NCBI GenBank assembly: GCA_963828185.1
Contig: CAWHDV010000017.1
Location: 248,001-312,000 of the forward strand
Source of the DNA: Rhodoblastus sp963828185
GTDB lineage: Bacteria > Pseudomonadota > Alphaproteobacteria > Rhizobiales > Beijerinckiaceae
Direction of reading: 5' to 3'
DNA length: 64,000 bases
Part shown: positions 15,812 through 24,283 of the stretch, in pieces
Layout: each line of letters begins with the position of its first letter
Numbering within the stretch: the stretch's first letter is position 1
Made by a program: the position numbers and the translations under genes
Notes under the pieces: model-generated
Database searches by the model: none
What the model was told of the DNA's origin: nothing
Seen by the model: the letters and a program-made list of their open reading frames with translations, nothing else

Positions 15812-15983
15812 GGGGCCGCCTTTAGTAGCCCGACGTGCGCCAACGCCTGAGCCTTCGCCGAAATTTGCCGATCTCGGCGGAACTATTGCCGGTTCTGCAA
15901 GTTCAGCGCGCCATCAGCGGAAGGAGCGCCGGAGATGGCGCCGGCCGCCGCTAGATATTTATCCAGCGAAAGCGAGGAAGGTC

Positions 15984-16835
15984 ATGGCGATCATCACCGT
16001 GAAGGATGGAGCACAGCTTTATTTCAAGGACTGGGGCGAAGGTCAGCCGATTGTTTTCAGTCACGGCTGGCCGCTTTCCAGCGACGCCTTCGAAGACCAG
16101 ATGTTTTTCCTTGCAAACCATGGTTATCGCGTCATCGCCCATGACCGGCGTGGGCATGGCCGGTCCGACCAGCCATGGAATGGCAATGACATGGACACCT
16201 ACGCCGACGATCTGGCTGAATTGGTGCAAAAACTCGACCTGCATCATGCCATCCATGTCGGGCATTCGACGGGCGGCGGCGAAGTCGTTCGCTATGTCGG
16301 CCGCCACGGTTCGCGACGCGTCGCCAAGATCGTGCTGATAGGCGCGGTGCCGCCAGTCATGGTCAAGTCGGCGTCCAACCCCGGCGGCACGCCGATCGAG
16401 GCGTTCGACCAAATTCGGGCCGCGGTCCTGGCCAATCGTTCACAATTTTTCGAAGACCTGTCCCTGCCGTTCTACGGCTATAACCGAGACGGCGCGAAAG
16501 TCTCGGAAACCGTGCGCCAATCGTTCTGGTTACAGGGGATGATGGCGGGCATGCCGGCCGCCTATTTCTGCGTCAAGGCCTTCTCGGAAACTGACATGAC
16601 CGAGGATCTGAAAAAGATCGACGTGCCGACGCTGCTGCTGCATGGCGACGACGATCAGATCGTTCCGATCGCCGACTCGGCCCAGCTTTCGGCAAAACTC
16701 GTCAGAAACGCCGTCCTCAAGATCTATCCCGGGGCGCCGCACGGCATGTGCACGACCGAGAAGGACAAGGTGAACGCCGACATCCTGGATTTCGCAGGAG
16801 CCGGCGCGCAAGCACGCTTCAGCGGCGCCGCCTAG
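15984..16835 (+). CDS. Alpha/beta hydrolase (non-haem chloroperoxidase/esterase family)
   Basis: 283 residues from ATG 15984, chosen for the GAGGAAGG SD 4 nt upstream; the frame is open to 15744 but that part covers the terminator. Catalytic triad: nucleophile Ser95 in GHSTGGG, Asp in HGDDDQIVP and His in GAPHGM near the end. The oxyanion motif FSHGWP is at the N-terminus. Proteins of this close-knit family are annotated as cofactor-free haloperoxidases or arylesterases; the physiological substrate is not known. It stands alone between the sRNA terminator and a hairpin shared with the convergent gene. Confidence 0.92.
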   Translation: MAIITVKDGAQLYFKDWGEGQPIVFSHGWPLSSDAFEDQMFFLANHGYRVIAHDRRGHGRSDQPWNGNDMDTYADDLAELVQKLDLHHAIHVGHSTGGGEVVRYVGRHGSRRVAKIVLIGAVPPVMVKSASNPGGTPIEAFDQIRAAVLANRSQFFEDLSLPFYGYNRDGAKVSETVRQSFWLQGMMAGMPAAYFCVKAFSETDMTEDLKKIDVPTLLLHGDDDQIVPIADSAQLSAKLVRNAVLKIYPGAPHGMCTTEKDKVNADILDFAGAGAQARFSGAA

Positions 16836-16858
16836 CGACTTCTGCAGCCGCAAAGGAC

Positions 16859-16882
16859 GCAAATCGGGCAATCCCGATTTGC
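16859..16882. terminator. Hairpin between convergent genes
   Basis: Perfect 10-bp stem GCAAATCGGG / CCCGATTTGC with a 4-nt loop, lying between the ends of the hydrolase and the Mth938-like gene. It lacks a long T-run but is placed to serve both strands. Confidence 0.6.
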
Positions 16883-16903
16883 TTCGGAAGATGGCCGGCC
16901 GCC

Positions 16904-17293
16904 CTAATCCACCGCAATCAGCACCGCGCCGACCGGCCGCTTCTCGCCAAGCAGGATATTGTAGGTCTGGCACGCCGCGCCGGTGCTCATCGGATCGCAG
17001 CCAATTCCCAGCGAGCGCAGGCGTTGGCGCAGCGCCGGCGGAACCGGCATCAGCGAGGGACCGCAGCCGAACAGCAGCAATTCGATGCTGCCGCCCGGCA
17101 AGGCGAACAAGGGCGCGAGCGACGCCTCGTCGACTTCGGCAAAACCTTTCGGCGCAAAGGCGTGCATGCCGTCCGGCAAGGCGAGCAGCGAGCCGCGATG
17201 CGACATGCCGCCGAACTGGAAGCCGCCCGCGCCGATCCCGTCAATGGTGAAAAGGCCCGGCGCGAAGCCGTCGTATTTGCGATTTTCCGCCAA
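16904..17293 (-). CDS. Mth938-like domain protein (DUF498 family)
   Basis: 129 residues, the whole length of an Mth938/NDUFAF3-like domain (COG3737). It starts one base after secF and so is part of the yajC-secD-secF operon, a common arrangement in alphaproteobacteria. The mitochondrial relative NDUFAF3 is a complex I assembly factor; the bacterial role is not established. Motifs LLLFGCGPSLMP and GIGCDPMSTGAACQTYNILL are characteristic of the family. Confidence 0.85.
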   Translation of the reverse strand: MAENRKYDGFAPGLFTIDGIGAGGFQFGGMSHRGSLLALPDGMHAFAPKGFAEVDEASLAPLFALPGGSIELLLFGCGPSLMPVPPALRQRLRSLGIGCDPMSTGAACQTYNILLGEKRPVGAVLIAVD

Positions 17294-17294
17294 A

Positions 17295-18260
17295 TCAGGC
17301 GCTCGTCAGCGGCTTGGCCCCGGTCTTGCCGCCAAGTCCGGTGACTTCGTCCGAGGCGGCGCGCGATTCATTGCGCAGGCCGAGGTAAATCAAGGTCGGC
17401 GAACAGATGAAGATCGAGGAATAGGTGGCGACGAAAATGCCCCACATCATCGCCAGCGAGAACGAGCGGATCACCTGTCCGCCAAAGATCACCAGCGACA
17501 ACAGCGCCAGAAACACCGTGGTCGCCGTCATCAGCGTGCGCGGCAGAACGGCGTTGACCGACATGTCGATCAACTGGTCCGTCGGCATTTTCTTGTATTT
17601 GCGCATCATTTCGCGGATGCGGTCGAGCACCACCACGGTCTCGTTGAGCGAATAGCCGACAATGGTCAGGATCGCCGCGATCGACGTGGTGTTGAACTCG
17701 AGCTGGGTGATGGAGAAGAAGCCGACCGTCAGCAGCAGATCGTGCATGGTGGCGATGATCGCGCCGATGGCGAACTGCCATTCGAAACGGAACCACAGAT
17801 AGGACAGCACGGCCAGGATCGACAACACCACGCCGAGCGTGCCCGATTGCACCAGTTCGCCCGAAACGCGGGGTCCGACGACTTCGACCGAGCGGAAATC
17901 ATATTCGGGACCGAGCGCCTGCTTGACCTTGTCCACCGCCGCTTCCTGCGCCGCGGCGCCGCCGACCTGCTTGCCGAAGCGGATCGAGGCGTCGGCGGGG
18001 TTGCCGAATCCCTGCACTTCCAGGTCGCCGAGGCCGAGATGGTCTGAGAGGTCGCGGATATAGGACAGGTCGGCGGCGCCGGTCCTGGCCCGCACCTCCA
18101 TCATCGTGCCGCCGGAGAAATCGATGCCGAAATTCATGCCGACGGTGAGGAACATCACCACCGAAATGATCGAGAGCACGGCCGAAAACGGATAGGACAC
18201 GCGCCGGAAGCGCATGAAGGGAAACTTGGTGTTTTCGGGCGCCAGGCGCAAAAGCTTCAT
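17295..18260 (-). CDS. secF: Protein translocase subunit SecF
   Basis: 321 residues with six predicted membrane segments. The family signatures are MNFGIDFSGGTMMEVR after the first segment and, later, NETVVVLDRIRE. SecF joins SecD in a complex that uses the proton gradient to pull secreted proteins from the SecYEG channel. It lies 19 nt after secD and one base before the Mth938-like gene. Length is normal. Confidence 0.97.
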   Translation of the reverse strand: MKLLRLAPENTKFPFMRFRRVSYPFSAVLSIISVVMFLTVGMNFGIDFSGGTMMEVRARTGAADLSYIRDLSDHLGLGDLEVQGFGNPADASIRFGKQVGGAAAQEAAVDKVKQALGPEYDFRSVEVVGPRVSGELVQSGTLGVVLSILAVLSYLWFRFEWQFAIGAIIATMHDLLLTVGFFSITQLEFNTTSIAAILTIVGYSLNETVVVLDRIREMMRKYKKMPTDQLIDMSVNAVLPRTLMTATTVFLALLSLVIFGGQVIRSFSLAMMWGIFVATYSSIFICSPTLIYLGLRNESRAASDEVTGLGGKTGAKPLTSA

Positions 18261-18279
18261 AGCGAGAGTTCCAGATGCA

Positions 18280-19860
18280 TCAGATCGGCAGTTTGGTCGG
18301 CCGGGCGTAGCGATACCACAGGGCGATCATCATCCGCGTCATGGTCACGGCGGTGACGATCGTCGTCATGATGCCCAGCGCCAAGGAGACGGCGAAGCCG
18401 CGCACCGGACCGGCGCCGAGGAAATACAGGATCGCCGCCACCACGAACATGGTGACGTTGGAGTCGACGATGGTGGCGAAGGCGCGATTGAAGCCGGCGT
18501 CGAGCGCCGAGATGATCGAGCGTCCGGCGTGCGATTCCTCGCGAATGCGTTCGTAGATCAGCACGTTCGAATCGACCGCCATGCCGATGGTCAGCACGAT
18601 GCCGGCGATGCCGGGCAGAGTCAGCGTCGCGCGCAGCAGCACCAGGGCGGCGAAGATGAAGGTGATGTGGATCATCAGCGCAATATTGGCGAAGATGCCG
18701 AACGTGCCATAGGTCATCAGCATGTAGGCGAGCACCAGCACCGCCGCGACATAGGCCGCCTTCTTGCCCGCCGCGATGGAATCCGCGCCGAGGCCCGGGC
18801 CGACGGTGCGCTCCTCGACAATGGTCAGCTTGGCCGGCAGCGCGCCGGCGCGCAGCAGGATCGCCAGGTTATTGGCCTGTTCGACGGTGAAATGGCCGGA
18901 AATCTGGCCGGAGCCGCCGGTGATGGGGCCGAGGATGCGCGGCGCCGAAATCACCTTGTTGTCGAGCACGATGGCGAAGGGCCGCCCGACATTGGCCGAT
19001 GTCACCTGACCAAACCGCTGGCCACCGCGGATATTGAAGCGGAAATTGACCACCGGCTCGCCGGTGCGAGAATCAAACCCCGGCTGAGCGTCGGTCAGGT
19101 CCTCGCCCTGCACCATCACCTGCTTTTCAACCGGCAATTTGCCCGGCTGGTCGGTCTGGTCGAGCATGTCGACGTCGCCGGGATTCTCACCCGGCTCGGC
19201 GACGAGGCGGAACTCCAGTTTCGCCGTGGTGCCGACGATTTCCTTCAGCCGGTTGGTGTCCTTGAGGCCGGGAACCTCGACCAGGACGCGGTCATTGCCT
19301 TCGCGCTGGATGTTCGGTTCGGTGGTGCCGAGGCCGTTGACGCGGCGGTTGAGCACTTCGATGGTCTGTTCGACCGAGCGCCGGATCTTGTTGTCGATGG
19401 CGGCGTCGGTGAGGTTGAGCTTCAGCAGTCCGTCGCCGGCGTCGACAATATCGAGGCCGGAGCCGCCGGGACCTTGGGAAATCTGCACGAGATTGGCGAG
19501 TTTCGGCATGATGCGGGCGCGTTCGCCGGCGTCCGGGATGCGCACCTGCACGCCGCGCGTATTGATGCCGACGCCGCCGGATATGCCGATTTTCTCCTCG
19601 CGCAGCAGGCGGCGCAGGTCGTCGCGCAGGTTCTGCACCATGGTCTTGACCACGTCGGCGCGATCGACTTCATAAAGGAGATGCGCGCCGCCCTGGAGGT
19701 CAAGGCCGAGCACGATGGATTCAGGCTGTATCCACGACGGCATGTGTTCGGCCAACGCCGCGCGATCCTTGGGGCCGATCATGCTGGGCAAGCAGATGAG
19801 CAAGGCGATCAGGGACGCAGCCAGGGTGAGGACGATTTTCCAGGGGGCGAAGCGCATCAT
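18280..19860 (-). CDS. secD: Protein translocase subunit SecD
   Basis: 526 residues. An N-terminal membrane helix is followed by the large periplasmic P1 domain (LGLDLQGGAHLLYEVD at its start, LVEVPGLKDTNRLKEIVG later). Five C-terminal membrane segments follow, including TIGMAVDSNVLIYERIREE. It works with SecF and YajC to complete protein export. It begins 31 nt after yajC in the same operon. Confidence 0.97.
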   Translation of the reverse strand: MMRFAPWKIVLTLAASLIALLICLPSMIGPKDRAALAEHMPSWIQPESIVLGLDLQGGAHLLYEVDRADVVKTMVQNLRDDLRRLLREEKIGISGGVGINTRGVQVRIPDAGERARIMPKLANLVQISQGPGGSGLDIVDAGDGLLKLNLTDAAIDNKIRRSVEQTIEVLNRRVNGLGTTEPNIQREGNDRVLVEVPGLKDTNRLKEIVGTTAKLEFRLVAEPGENPGDVDMLDQTDQPGKLPVEKQVMVQGEDLTDAQPGFDSRTGEPVVNFRFNIRGGQRFGQVTSANVGRPFAIVLDNKVISAPRILGPITGGSGQISGHFTVEQANNLAILLRAGALPAKLTIVEERTVGPGLGADSIAAGKKAAYVAAVLVLAYMLMTYGTFGIFANIALMIHITFIFAALVLLRATLTLPGIAGIVLTIGMAVDSNVLIYERIREESHAGRSIISALDAGFNRAFATIVDSNVTMFVVAAILYFLGAGPVRGFAVSLALGIMTTIVTAVTMTRMMIALWYRYARPTKLPI

Positions 19861-19891
19861 TTTCGGAGGCTAGTCCATTGTTTTTGCGCCC

Positions 19892-20233
19892 TCAGGCGGG
19901 ATCCTTGACCGGCTCGCCCTTGGCGCGCACTTCGGCGATGGCGGAGCGGCTCTGGCGCACGCGCACGTTCGGCGCGATTTCGATCTCGATTTCCGAATCG
20001 TCGACAGCCTTGGTCACCTTGGCGATCAGGCCGCCATTGGTCACGACGGTGTCGCCGCGCCGGATGTTGGAAATGAGGTTCTGGTGCGCCTTGGCGCGCT
20101 GCTGCTGCGGCCGCAGGATGAGGAAATACATGATGACCAGGATGATGCCGAAAGGCGCCATCTGCATCAGCACGTCGGCGCCGCCGGGCGCGCCGGCGGC
20201 CGCCTGCGCATAGGCCGGGGTTATGAAGAACAT
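19892..20233 (-). CDS. yajC: Preprotein translocase accessory subunit YajC
   Basis: 113 residues from ATG 20233 with GGAAAG upstream; the frame is open far upstream but without similarity. A short N-terminus ending in AYAQ precedes one membrane helix (FGIILVIMYFLILRPQQQR, the YajC signature), then a small soluble domain (GDTVVTNGGLIAKV). YajC associates with SecDF. It is first in the yajC-secD-secF operon. Confidence 0.95.
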   Translation of the reverse strand: MFFITPAYAQAAAGAPGGADVLMQMAPFGIILVIMYFLILRPQQQRAKAHQNLISNIRRGDTVVTNGGLIAKVTKAVDDSEIEIEIAPNVRVRQSRSAIAEVRAKGEPVKDPA

Positions 20234-20494
20234 GTCGGACTTTCCGCTGTTGGGCGCTTCTCGTTCGGGCGCCGGACCGATTTGCGGCGGAATATAGCGG
20301 GTGGCCAGTTGAAAGCAATGGCAAGGACGGCCCATTCGCCGCCGCCGCTCCGCCGTAGTTCGACGCGGCCTTTCGCAATCCGCTGGCCGTCGCAATGCGG
20401 CCTTCGCTTTTCCAGGCGACTTGATGGCCTCCGGCTTGAGGTCGGCGCGGCAAAAGCCTAGACGGGGGGCGAGTGCAACTCGCCGAGCGCCGCC

Positions 20495-21376
20495 ATGAAC
20501 GCCCCTGCCCCCAATCCGACCGCCGCCCTCCTCGCCCGCATCGCCGAAGCTTTGGAGCGCCTCAGCCCGCCGCCTCCGGCCGCGCCTGACTTTTCCTCGG
20601 CCGACGCCTTCGTCTGGCGCGCGGAACGGCAAAAGCTCGCGCCGGTGAACAAGGTCAGCCGGGTCGATCTCGCGCTGCTGCGCGGCGTCGATTTTTTGCG
20701 CGATCAATTGCTGGGAAACACCGAACGGTTCGCGCGCGGCCTGCCGGCCAACAATGTCCTGCTGTGGGGCGCGCGCGGCATGGGCAAGAGTTCGCTCGTC
20801 AAGGCGGCGCATGCCGACGTCGTCGCCCGGCTGGCCGCCTCGCCCGCCTCTTCCGGCTTGAAGCTGATCGAGATCCATCGCGAGGACATCGAATCGCTGC
20901 CGGCGCTGATGGGCTATCTGCGCGACGCGCCGCAACGTTTCATCGTCTTCTGCGACGATTTGTCGTTTGACGGCGGCGACGCCTCCTACAAGTCGCTCAA
21001 GGCGGCGCTGGAAGGCGGCGTCGAGGGCCGCCCCGCCAATGTGCTGTTTTACGCCACCTCGAACCGCCGCCACCTGCTGCCGCGCGACATGGTCGACAAC
21101 GAGCGCTCCACCGCCATCAATCCCGGCGAGGCGATCGAGGAAAAGGTGTCGCTCTCCGACCGTTTCGGCCTGTGGCTCGGCTTCCACAAATGCAGCCAGG
21201 ACGATTATCTCGCCATGGTCTTCGCCTATGTCGCGCATTTCCAGCTCGACGCGCCGGCCGAGACCATCCGCGCCGAGGCGCTGGAATGGGCGATCACCCG
21301 CGCCTCGCGTTCCGGCCGCGCCGCCTTTCAGTATATCCAGGATCTCGCGGGACGGCTGGGACGCAAGCTCGATTAG
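20495..21376 (+). CDS. DUF815 AAA-type ATPase
   Basis: 293 residues. Walker A GARGMGKSS (residues 92-100), Walker B FIVFCDDLSF and a sensor-like ATSNRRHLL give an AAA+ fold. The Asp-rich Walker B and ERSTAINPGEAIEEKVSLSDRFGLWL segment are typical of DUF815 (COG2607). These ATPases are widespread beside sec or lexA genes in alphaproteobacteria; their role is unproven. It diverges from yajC and converges on a small helical gene. Confidence 0.88.
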   Translation: MNAPAPNPTAALLARIAEALERLSPPPPAAPDFSSADAFVWRAERQKLAPVNKVSRVDLALLRGVDFLRDQLLGNTERFARGLPANNVLLWGARGMGKSSLVKAAHADVVARLAASPASSGLKLIEIHREDIESLPALMGYLRDAPQRFIVFCDDLSFDGGDASYKSLKAALEGGVEGRPANVLFYATSNRRHLLPRDMVDNERSTAINPGEAIEEKVSLSDRFGLWLGFHKCSQDDYLAMVFAYVAHFQLDAPAETIRAEALEWAITRASRSGRAAFQYIQDLAGRLGRKLD

Positions 21377-21742
21377 GGGTCGGCCTCAGGTTCCAGCTTG
21401 TCGAGCCGCGCCAGCAGGCTCGACCGCGCCTTGCGCTTGCGGCCGCACAATCGGTCGAGGTGGTTTTTTTCGCGCCTGCGCCTGGACAATTTGCTCCACC
21501 TGCGGTCGCAAGGCGTCCAGGCCTCGCTCTAGGAATTCGCGCTCATCGGGGTTTGCGCCGAGTCCGGCGAGGACAAATTCGTAGAAGGCGCCCAGGCGCG
21601 CAAGCGGTTCGCAGCTCTCGCCGAAACGCTGTCGCAGCCGTTCGGCCTCGGCCAGCCGGGCCTTGACCTTTTCGCGGCGGCGGCGCGTTTTTCCGCGCCC
21701 GCCAGAGGTTTCGGTCCGAGTTTGCGCATGCGCCCTCGTCAT
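21373..21742 (-). CDS. Hypothetical helical protein (probable one-base frame break near its end)
   Basis: About 120 residues, basic N-terminus then a helical body (LAEAERLRQRFGESCEPLARLGAFYEFVLAGLG...). As written, the frame from ATG 21742 ends at 21386. A run of seven T at 21464-21470 precedes a GC-rich tail. With six T the tail reads ...KARSSLLARLDKLEPEADP and stops at 21373, which looks far more protein-like. I therefore extend the gene to 21373 and treat the run as a likely miscount. No family recognised. It converges with the DUF815 gene with a 4-nt overlap. Confidence 0.45.
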
Positions 21743-21891
21743 GGGAACTGCCACAAAGCGCAAAGCTGCGGCCAAAGGTCAAGGCGATGTTCCGAAACGT
21801 CACTTCAAGTTTAGCGCCGTAACCGTGAATGCGCTCCGGCCGTGGTGGACGCCCGCCGTTGATCTGGAGCGACGCAAAAAATCTCGTTGCG

Positions 21892-21906
21892 GAACCAAGC
21901 GCGAAC
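21892..21906 (-). promoter_or_regulatory. LexA box in the lexA promoter region
   Basis: Perfect GAAC-CAAGCGC-GAAC on the plus strand (GTTC-N7-GTTC on the minus). It lies 116 nt upstream of the lexA start; an imperfect second site GTTC-N7-GTAT follows at 21918-21932. Two LexA sites in front of lexA fit autorepression, though the spacer here is GC-richer than in the other boxes. Confidence 0.55.
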
Positions 21907-22022
21907 GTCTATGGTTTGTTCATGATCTGTATAGGCGATTCCCCGGACTTGGCGCGTAAGTCGGCCAGGGAATCGGACGAATCGGACCCTGATTAAAGCG
22001 AACAGCAGGAAAAGGCGCGAAA

Positions 22023-22724
22023 ATGCTGACCAGGAAGCAGAGCGAATTGTTGCGCTTCATCCATGAGCGCCTGAAAGAGACCGGGGTGCCCCCCTCTTTC
22101 GACGAAATGAAGGACGCGCTGGATCTGCGGTCCAAATCCGGCATTCACCGCCTGATCATGGCGCTCGAGGAGCGCGGCTTCATCCGTCGCCTGCCTAATC
22201 GCGCGAGGGCGCTGGAAGTGCTGCGCCTGCCCGAATCCTCGACCCCCGCCGGAACGCGATCCGGCCGCGCGGCCTTTGGCGTCATCGAGGGCAACCTGGG
22301 CAAGCCGCGCGCCGCGATGGCCGGCGAAACGGCGGAACAGCAATCGGTCGCGGTGCCGGTGATGGGCCGCATCGCCGCGGGCACGCCCATATCCGCGCTC
22401 CAGACGCGCTCCCATTCGATCGCCTTGCCGCCCGACCTCCTGTCGAGCGGCGAACATTATGCGCTGGAGGTGCGCGGCAACTCCATGATCGAGGCCGGCA
22501 TTCTTGATGGCGACACGGTTGTCATCAAGAAGCAGGATACGGCGGAATCCGGCGACATTGTCGTCGCCCTGATCGATGACGAGGAAGCGACTTTGAAGCG
22601 ATTGCGCAAGCGCGGCGCCTCGGTGGCGCTCGAAGCCGCCAATCCCGCCTACGAGACACGGATTTTTGGACCCGACCGGGTCAATATCCAGGGCAAACTG
22701 GTCAGCCTGGTGCGCAAATATTGA
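22023..22724 (+). CDS. lexA: LexA, SOS transcriptional repressor
   Basis: 233 residues, typical of alphaproteobacterial LexA. The winged-helix DNA-binding domain covers residues 1-68 (FDEMKDALDLRSKSGIHRLI). The self-cleavage site is Ala119-Gly120 (RIAAGTP). The catalytic dyad is Ser154 (GNSMIEAG) and Lys192 (EATLKRL). LexA represses DNA-damage genes until RecA filaments trigger its cleavage. Targets visible here by box are uvrA/ssb, lexA and, notably, two transcription units of the accessory island. A GGGAACG/CGTTCCC hairpin (22731-22748) follows the gene. Confidence 0.97.
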   Translation: MLTRKQSELLRFIHERLKETGVPPSFDEMKDALDLRSKSGIHRLIMALEERGFIRRLPNRARALEVLRLPESSTPAGTRSGRAAFGVIEGNLGKPRAAMAGETAEQQSVAVPVMGRIAAGTPISALQTRSHSIALPPDLLSSGEHYALEVRGNSMIEAGILDGDTVVIKKQDTAESGDIVVALIDDEEATLKRLRKRGASVALEAANPAYETRIFGPDRVNIQGKLVSLVRKY

Positions 22725-22839
22725 GGCGGCGGGAACGTTTTCGTTCCCTCGGATTTGCAGTCTAAGGCGGCGACCCAGCCTCTCTGTTCAAACAGTTCGC
22801 GCGCCTCGCGGCAATTCGTCACTCCTGCTGGAGTTTTCC

Positions 22840-23328
22840 ATGACGCGCGAAAAACTGACGGAAAAAATCCTCGACATCAAACGCGAAAAGCAACTGTCCT
22901 GGAAACAGATCGTCGACACGATCGGCGGCTTGTCGGACGTGCTGATCGTCGGCGCCTTGCTCGGCCAGATGCGCCTGCCGGACGTGCTGGCGGCAAAGGC
23001 AGCCGCCTTGTTCGGCCTGTCAAAACCCGAAGAATCGCTACTCACAGAGGTTCCGACGCGCGGCCGTAATTCCCCCATGCCGCCGACCGATCCCCTGCTC
23101 TATCGCTTCTACGAACTGCTGATGGTCAATGGGCCGGCCTGGAAGGAGTTGATCCAGGAGGAGTTCGGCGACGGCATCATGTCGGCGATCGATTTCGACA
23201 TGACGATCGAGCGCGAACCGCACCCCAAAGGTGATCGCGTCAAACTGGTCATGTCGGGAAAATTCCTGCCGTTCAAATATTACGGCGCCGGCCCGGACGT
23301 TCCCGAAAACGGCGGCAAGTCCCGATAA
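22840..23328 (+). CDS. cynS: Cyanate hydratase (cyanase)
   Basis: 162 residues. An N-terminal helical domain (residues 1-85) precedes the catalytic C-terminal domain with Arg89, Glu92 (YRFYELL) and Ser115 (IMSAIDFD), the cyanase active-site triad. The decamer converts cyanate and bicarbonate to ammonia and CO2. The start at 22840 (CTGGAG about 6 nt upstream) gives the family length. No cyanate transporter or cynR is adjacent, so it probably serves detoxification of internally formed cyanate or scavenging of nitrogen. Confidence 0.95.
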   Translation: MTREKLTEKILDIKREKQLSWKQIVDTIGGLSDVLIVGALLGQMRLPDVLAAKAAALFGLSKPEESLLTEVPTRGRNSPMPPTDPLLYRFYELLMVNGPAWKELIQEEFGDGIMSAIDFDMTIEREPHPKGDRVKLVMSGKFLPFKYYGAGPDVPENGGKSR

Positions 23329-23373
23329 AAAACCAAATCCGGCAAGCGAAGAATTGTGCAAGCGCGCGCGCGA

Positions 23374-24147
23374 TCAGTCGCGCTTGTTCGGATTGATCCG
23401 GCTGGCGTGCAGCATCATTTCGAGGCTCAGCAGGATCAGGACGGCGAGATTGTCGTCATCCTTTTCACCCTGCAAAAGCTTGGCGAGGCAAAGCGCCGTC
23501 ATCCGCATGGACTGTGTTCGGTCGAAATTTGCACGCTGCGCGATTTTCATCGCGATGGCGTCGTAAATTCCCATGACCGTGAGCGCGTTGACGCGGGGCA
23601 GTTTTTCGCGCGCGATCGAGAGGCCGCCGATCGAGTTAATTCTGCGCGCCACGATATGGGGATCGGGCAGGCGTTCGCTCGGCAGCCGGCCCCGGGCGGG
23701 AATCAGCAGCAATTGGTAGATCGTGTCCCTGTTGCGCCCGGCGTCGGCGAAGATCGCTCCATTCGCCGCGCCCTCAGCGAGCGTCGCCGGCATGGAGTTC
23801 AGCGTCCTGGCGGAAAAGACCATGCGAGCGGCCATCTGGCCTAGAACCGCGGCGGCGACGGAAACGGCGGCGCTGCGGTCGACCACGCGGCGCTCGCTCG
23901 GCGTCCAGATCTGGAACGCTTCCACCAGCACGTCCAAAAATTCCTGGGCGGCGCGTTCCTGAACGGCCGGATCCGCCGCGCTGGTCGGGTCCGCCGCGCC
24001 GGTCGATCGGTGGTCGGAAACCTTTTCCTCGAAAACCTCGGTTGCCTGCCCGGCTTCCGCCATCGCGTTTGCGGCAGCGTCCGCTGTTTCGCAAACCTGT
24101 TTGTCACATGCGATTTCTGGCGGACGCATCCGCTTTCCAAAAGCCAT
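23374..24147 (-). CDS. Hypothetical protein, mainly helical
   Basis: 257 residues from ATG 24147 (GAGG 4 nt upstream); the frame is open to 24204. An acidic, low-complexity N-terminus (ADAAANAMAEAGQA...) precedes a helical domain (LDVLVEAFQIWTPSERRVVDRSAAVSVAAAVLGQ). The end is very regular (LAVLILLSLEMMLHASRINPN). No signal peptide or known motif seen. It is convergent with cynS and upstream of comEC on the same strand with about 90 nt between. Confidence 0.55.
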   Translation of the reverse strand: MAFGKRMRPPEIACDKQVCETADAAANAMAEAGQATEVFEEKVSDHRSTGAADPTSAADPAVQERAAQEFLDVLVEAFQIWTPSERRVVDRSAAVSVAAAVLGQMAARMVFSARTLNSMPATLAEGAANGAIFADAGRNRDTIYQLLLIPARGRLPSERLPDPHIVARRINSIGGLSIAREKLPRVNALTVMGIYDAIAMKIAQRANFDRTQSMRMTALCLAKLLQGEKDDDNLAVLILLSLEMMLHASRINPNKRD

Positions 24148-24283
24148 CGAGCCTCGCCTCGCCATTGCGAATGGCCGCATCGCCGCGGATCGATGAAAGC
24201 GCAAGCCTTGGCGACCGATGCGCGATCTTGCCGCATTAGCGTTAAAATTTGCTGACGCGCGTCAATGTCATTGAAAAGGCGGC

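Larger units (their letters stand above)
15516..15983. other. 468-bp intergenic region between uvrA and the hydrolase
   Basis: No protein gene recognised. Positions 15600-15700 are noticeably AT-richer than the surroundings and could be promoter. 15690-15811 holds two hairpins, the second a strong terminator, consistent with a small RNA. 15815-15983 shows nothing beyond the SD (GAGGAAGG) of the hydrolase. Confidence 0.5.

Noticed and set aside
15744..15983. N-terminal extension of the hydrolase
   Set aside because: The stretch covers a strong terminator and has no similarity; the ATG at 15984 has a proper SD.
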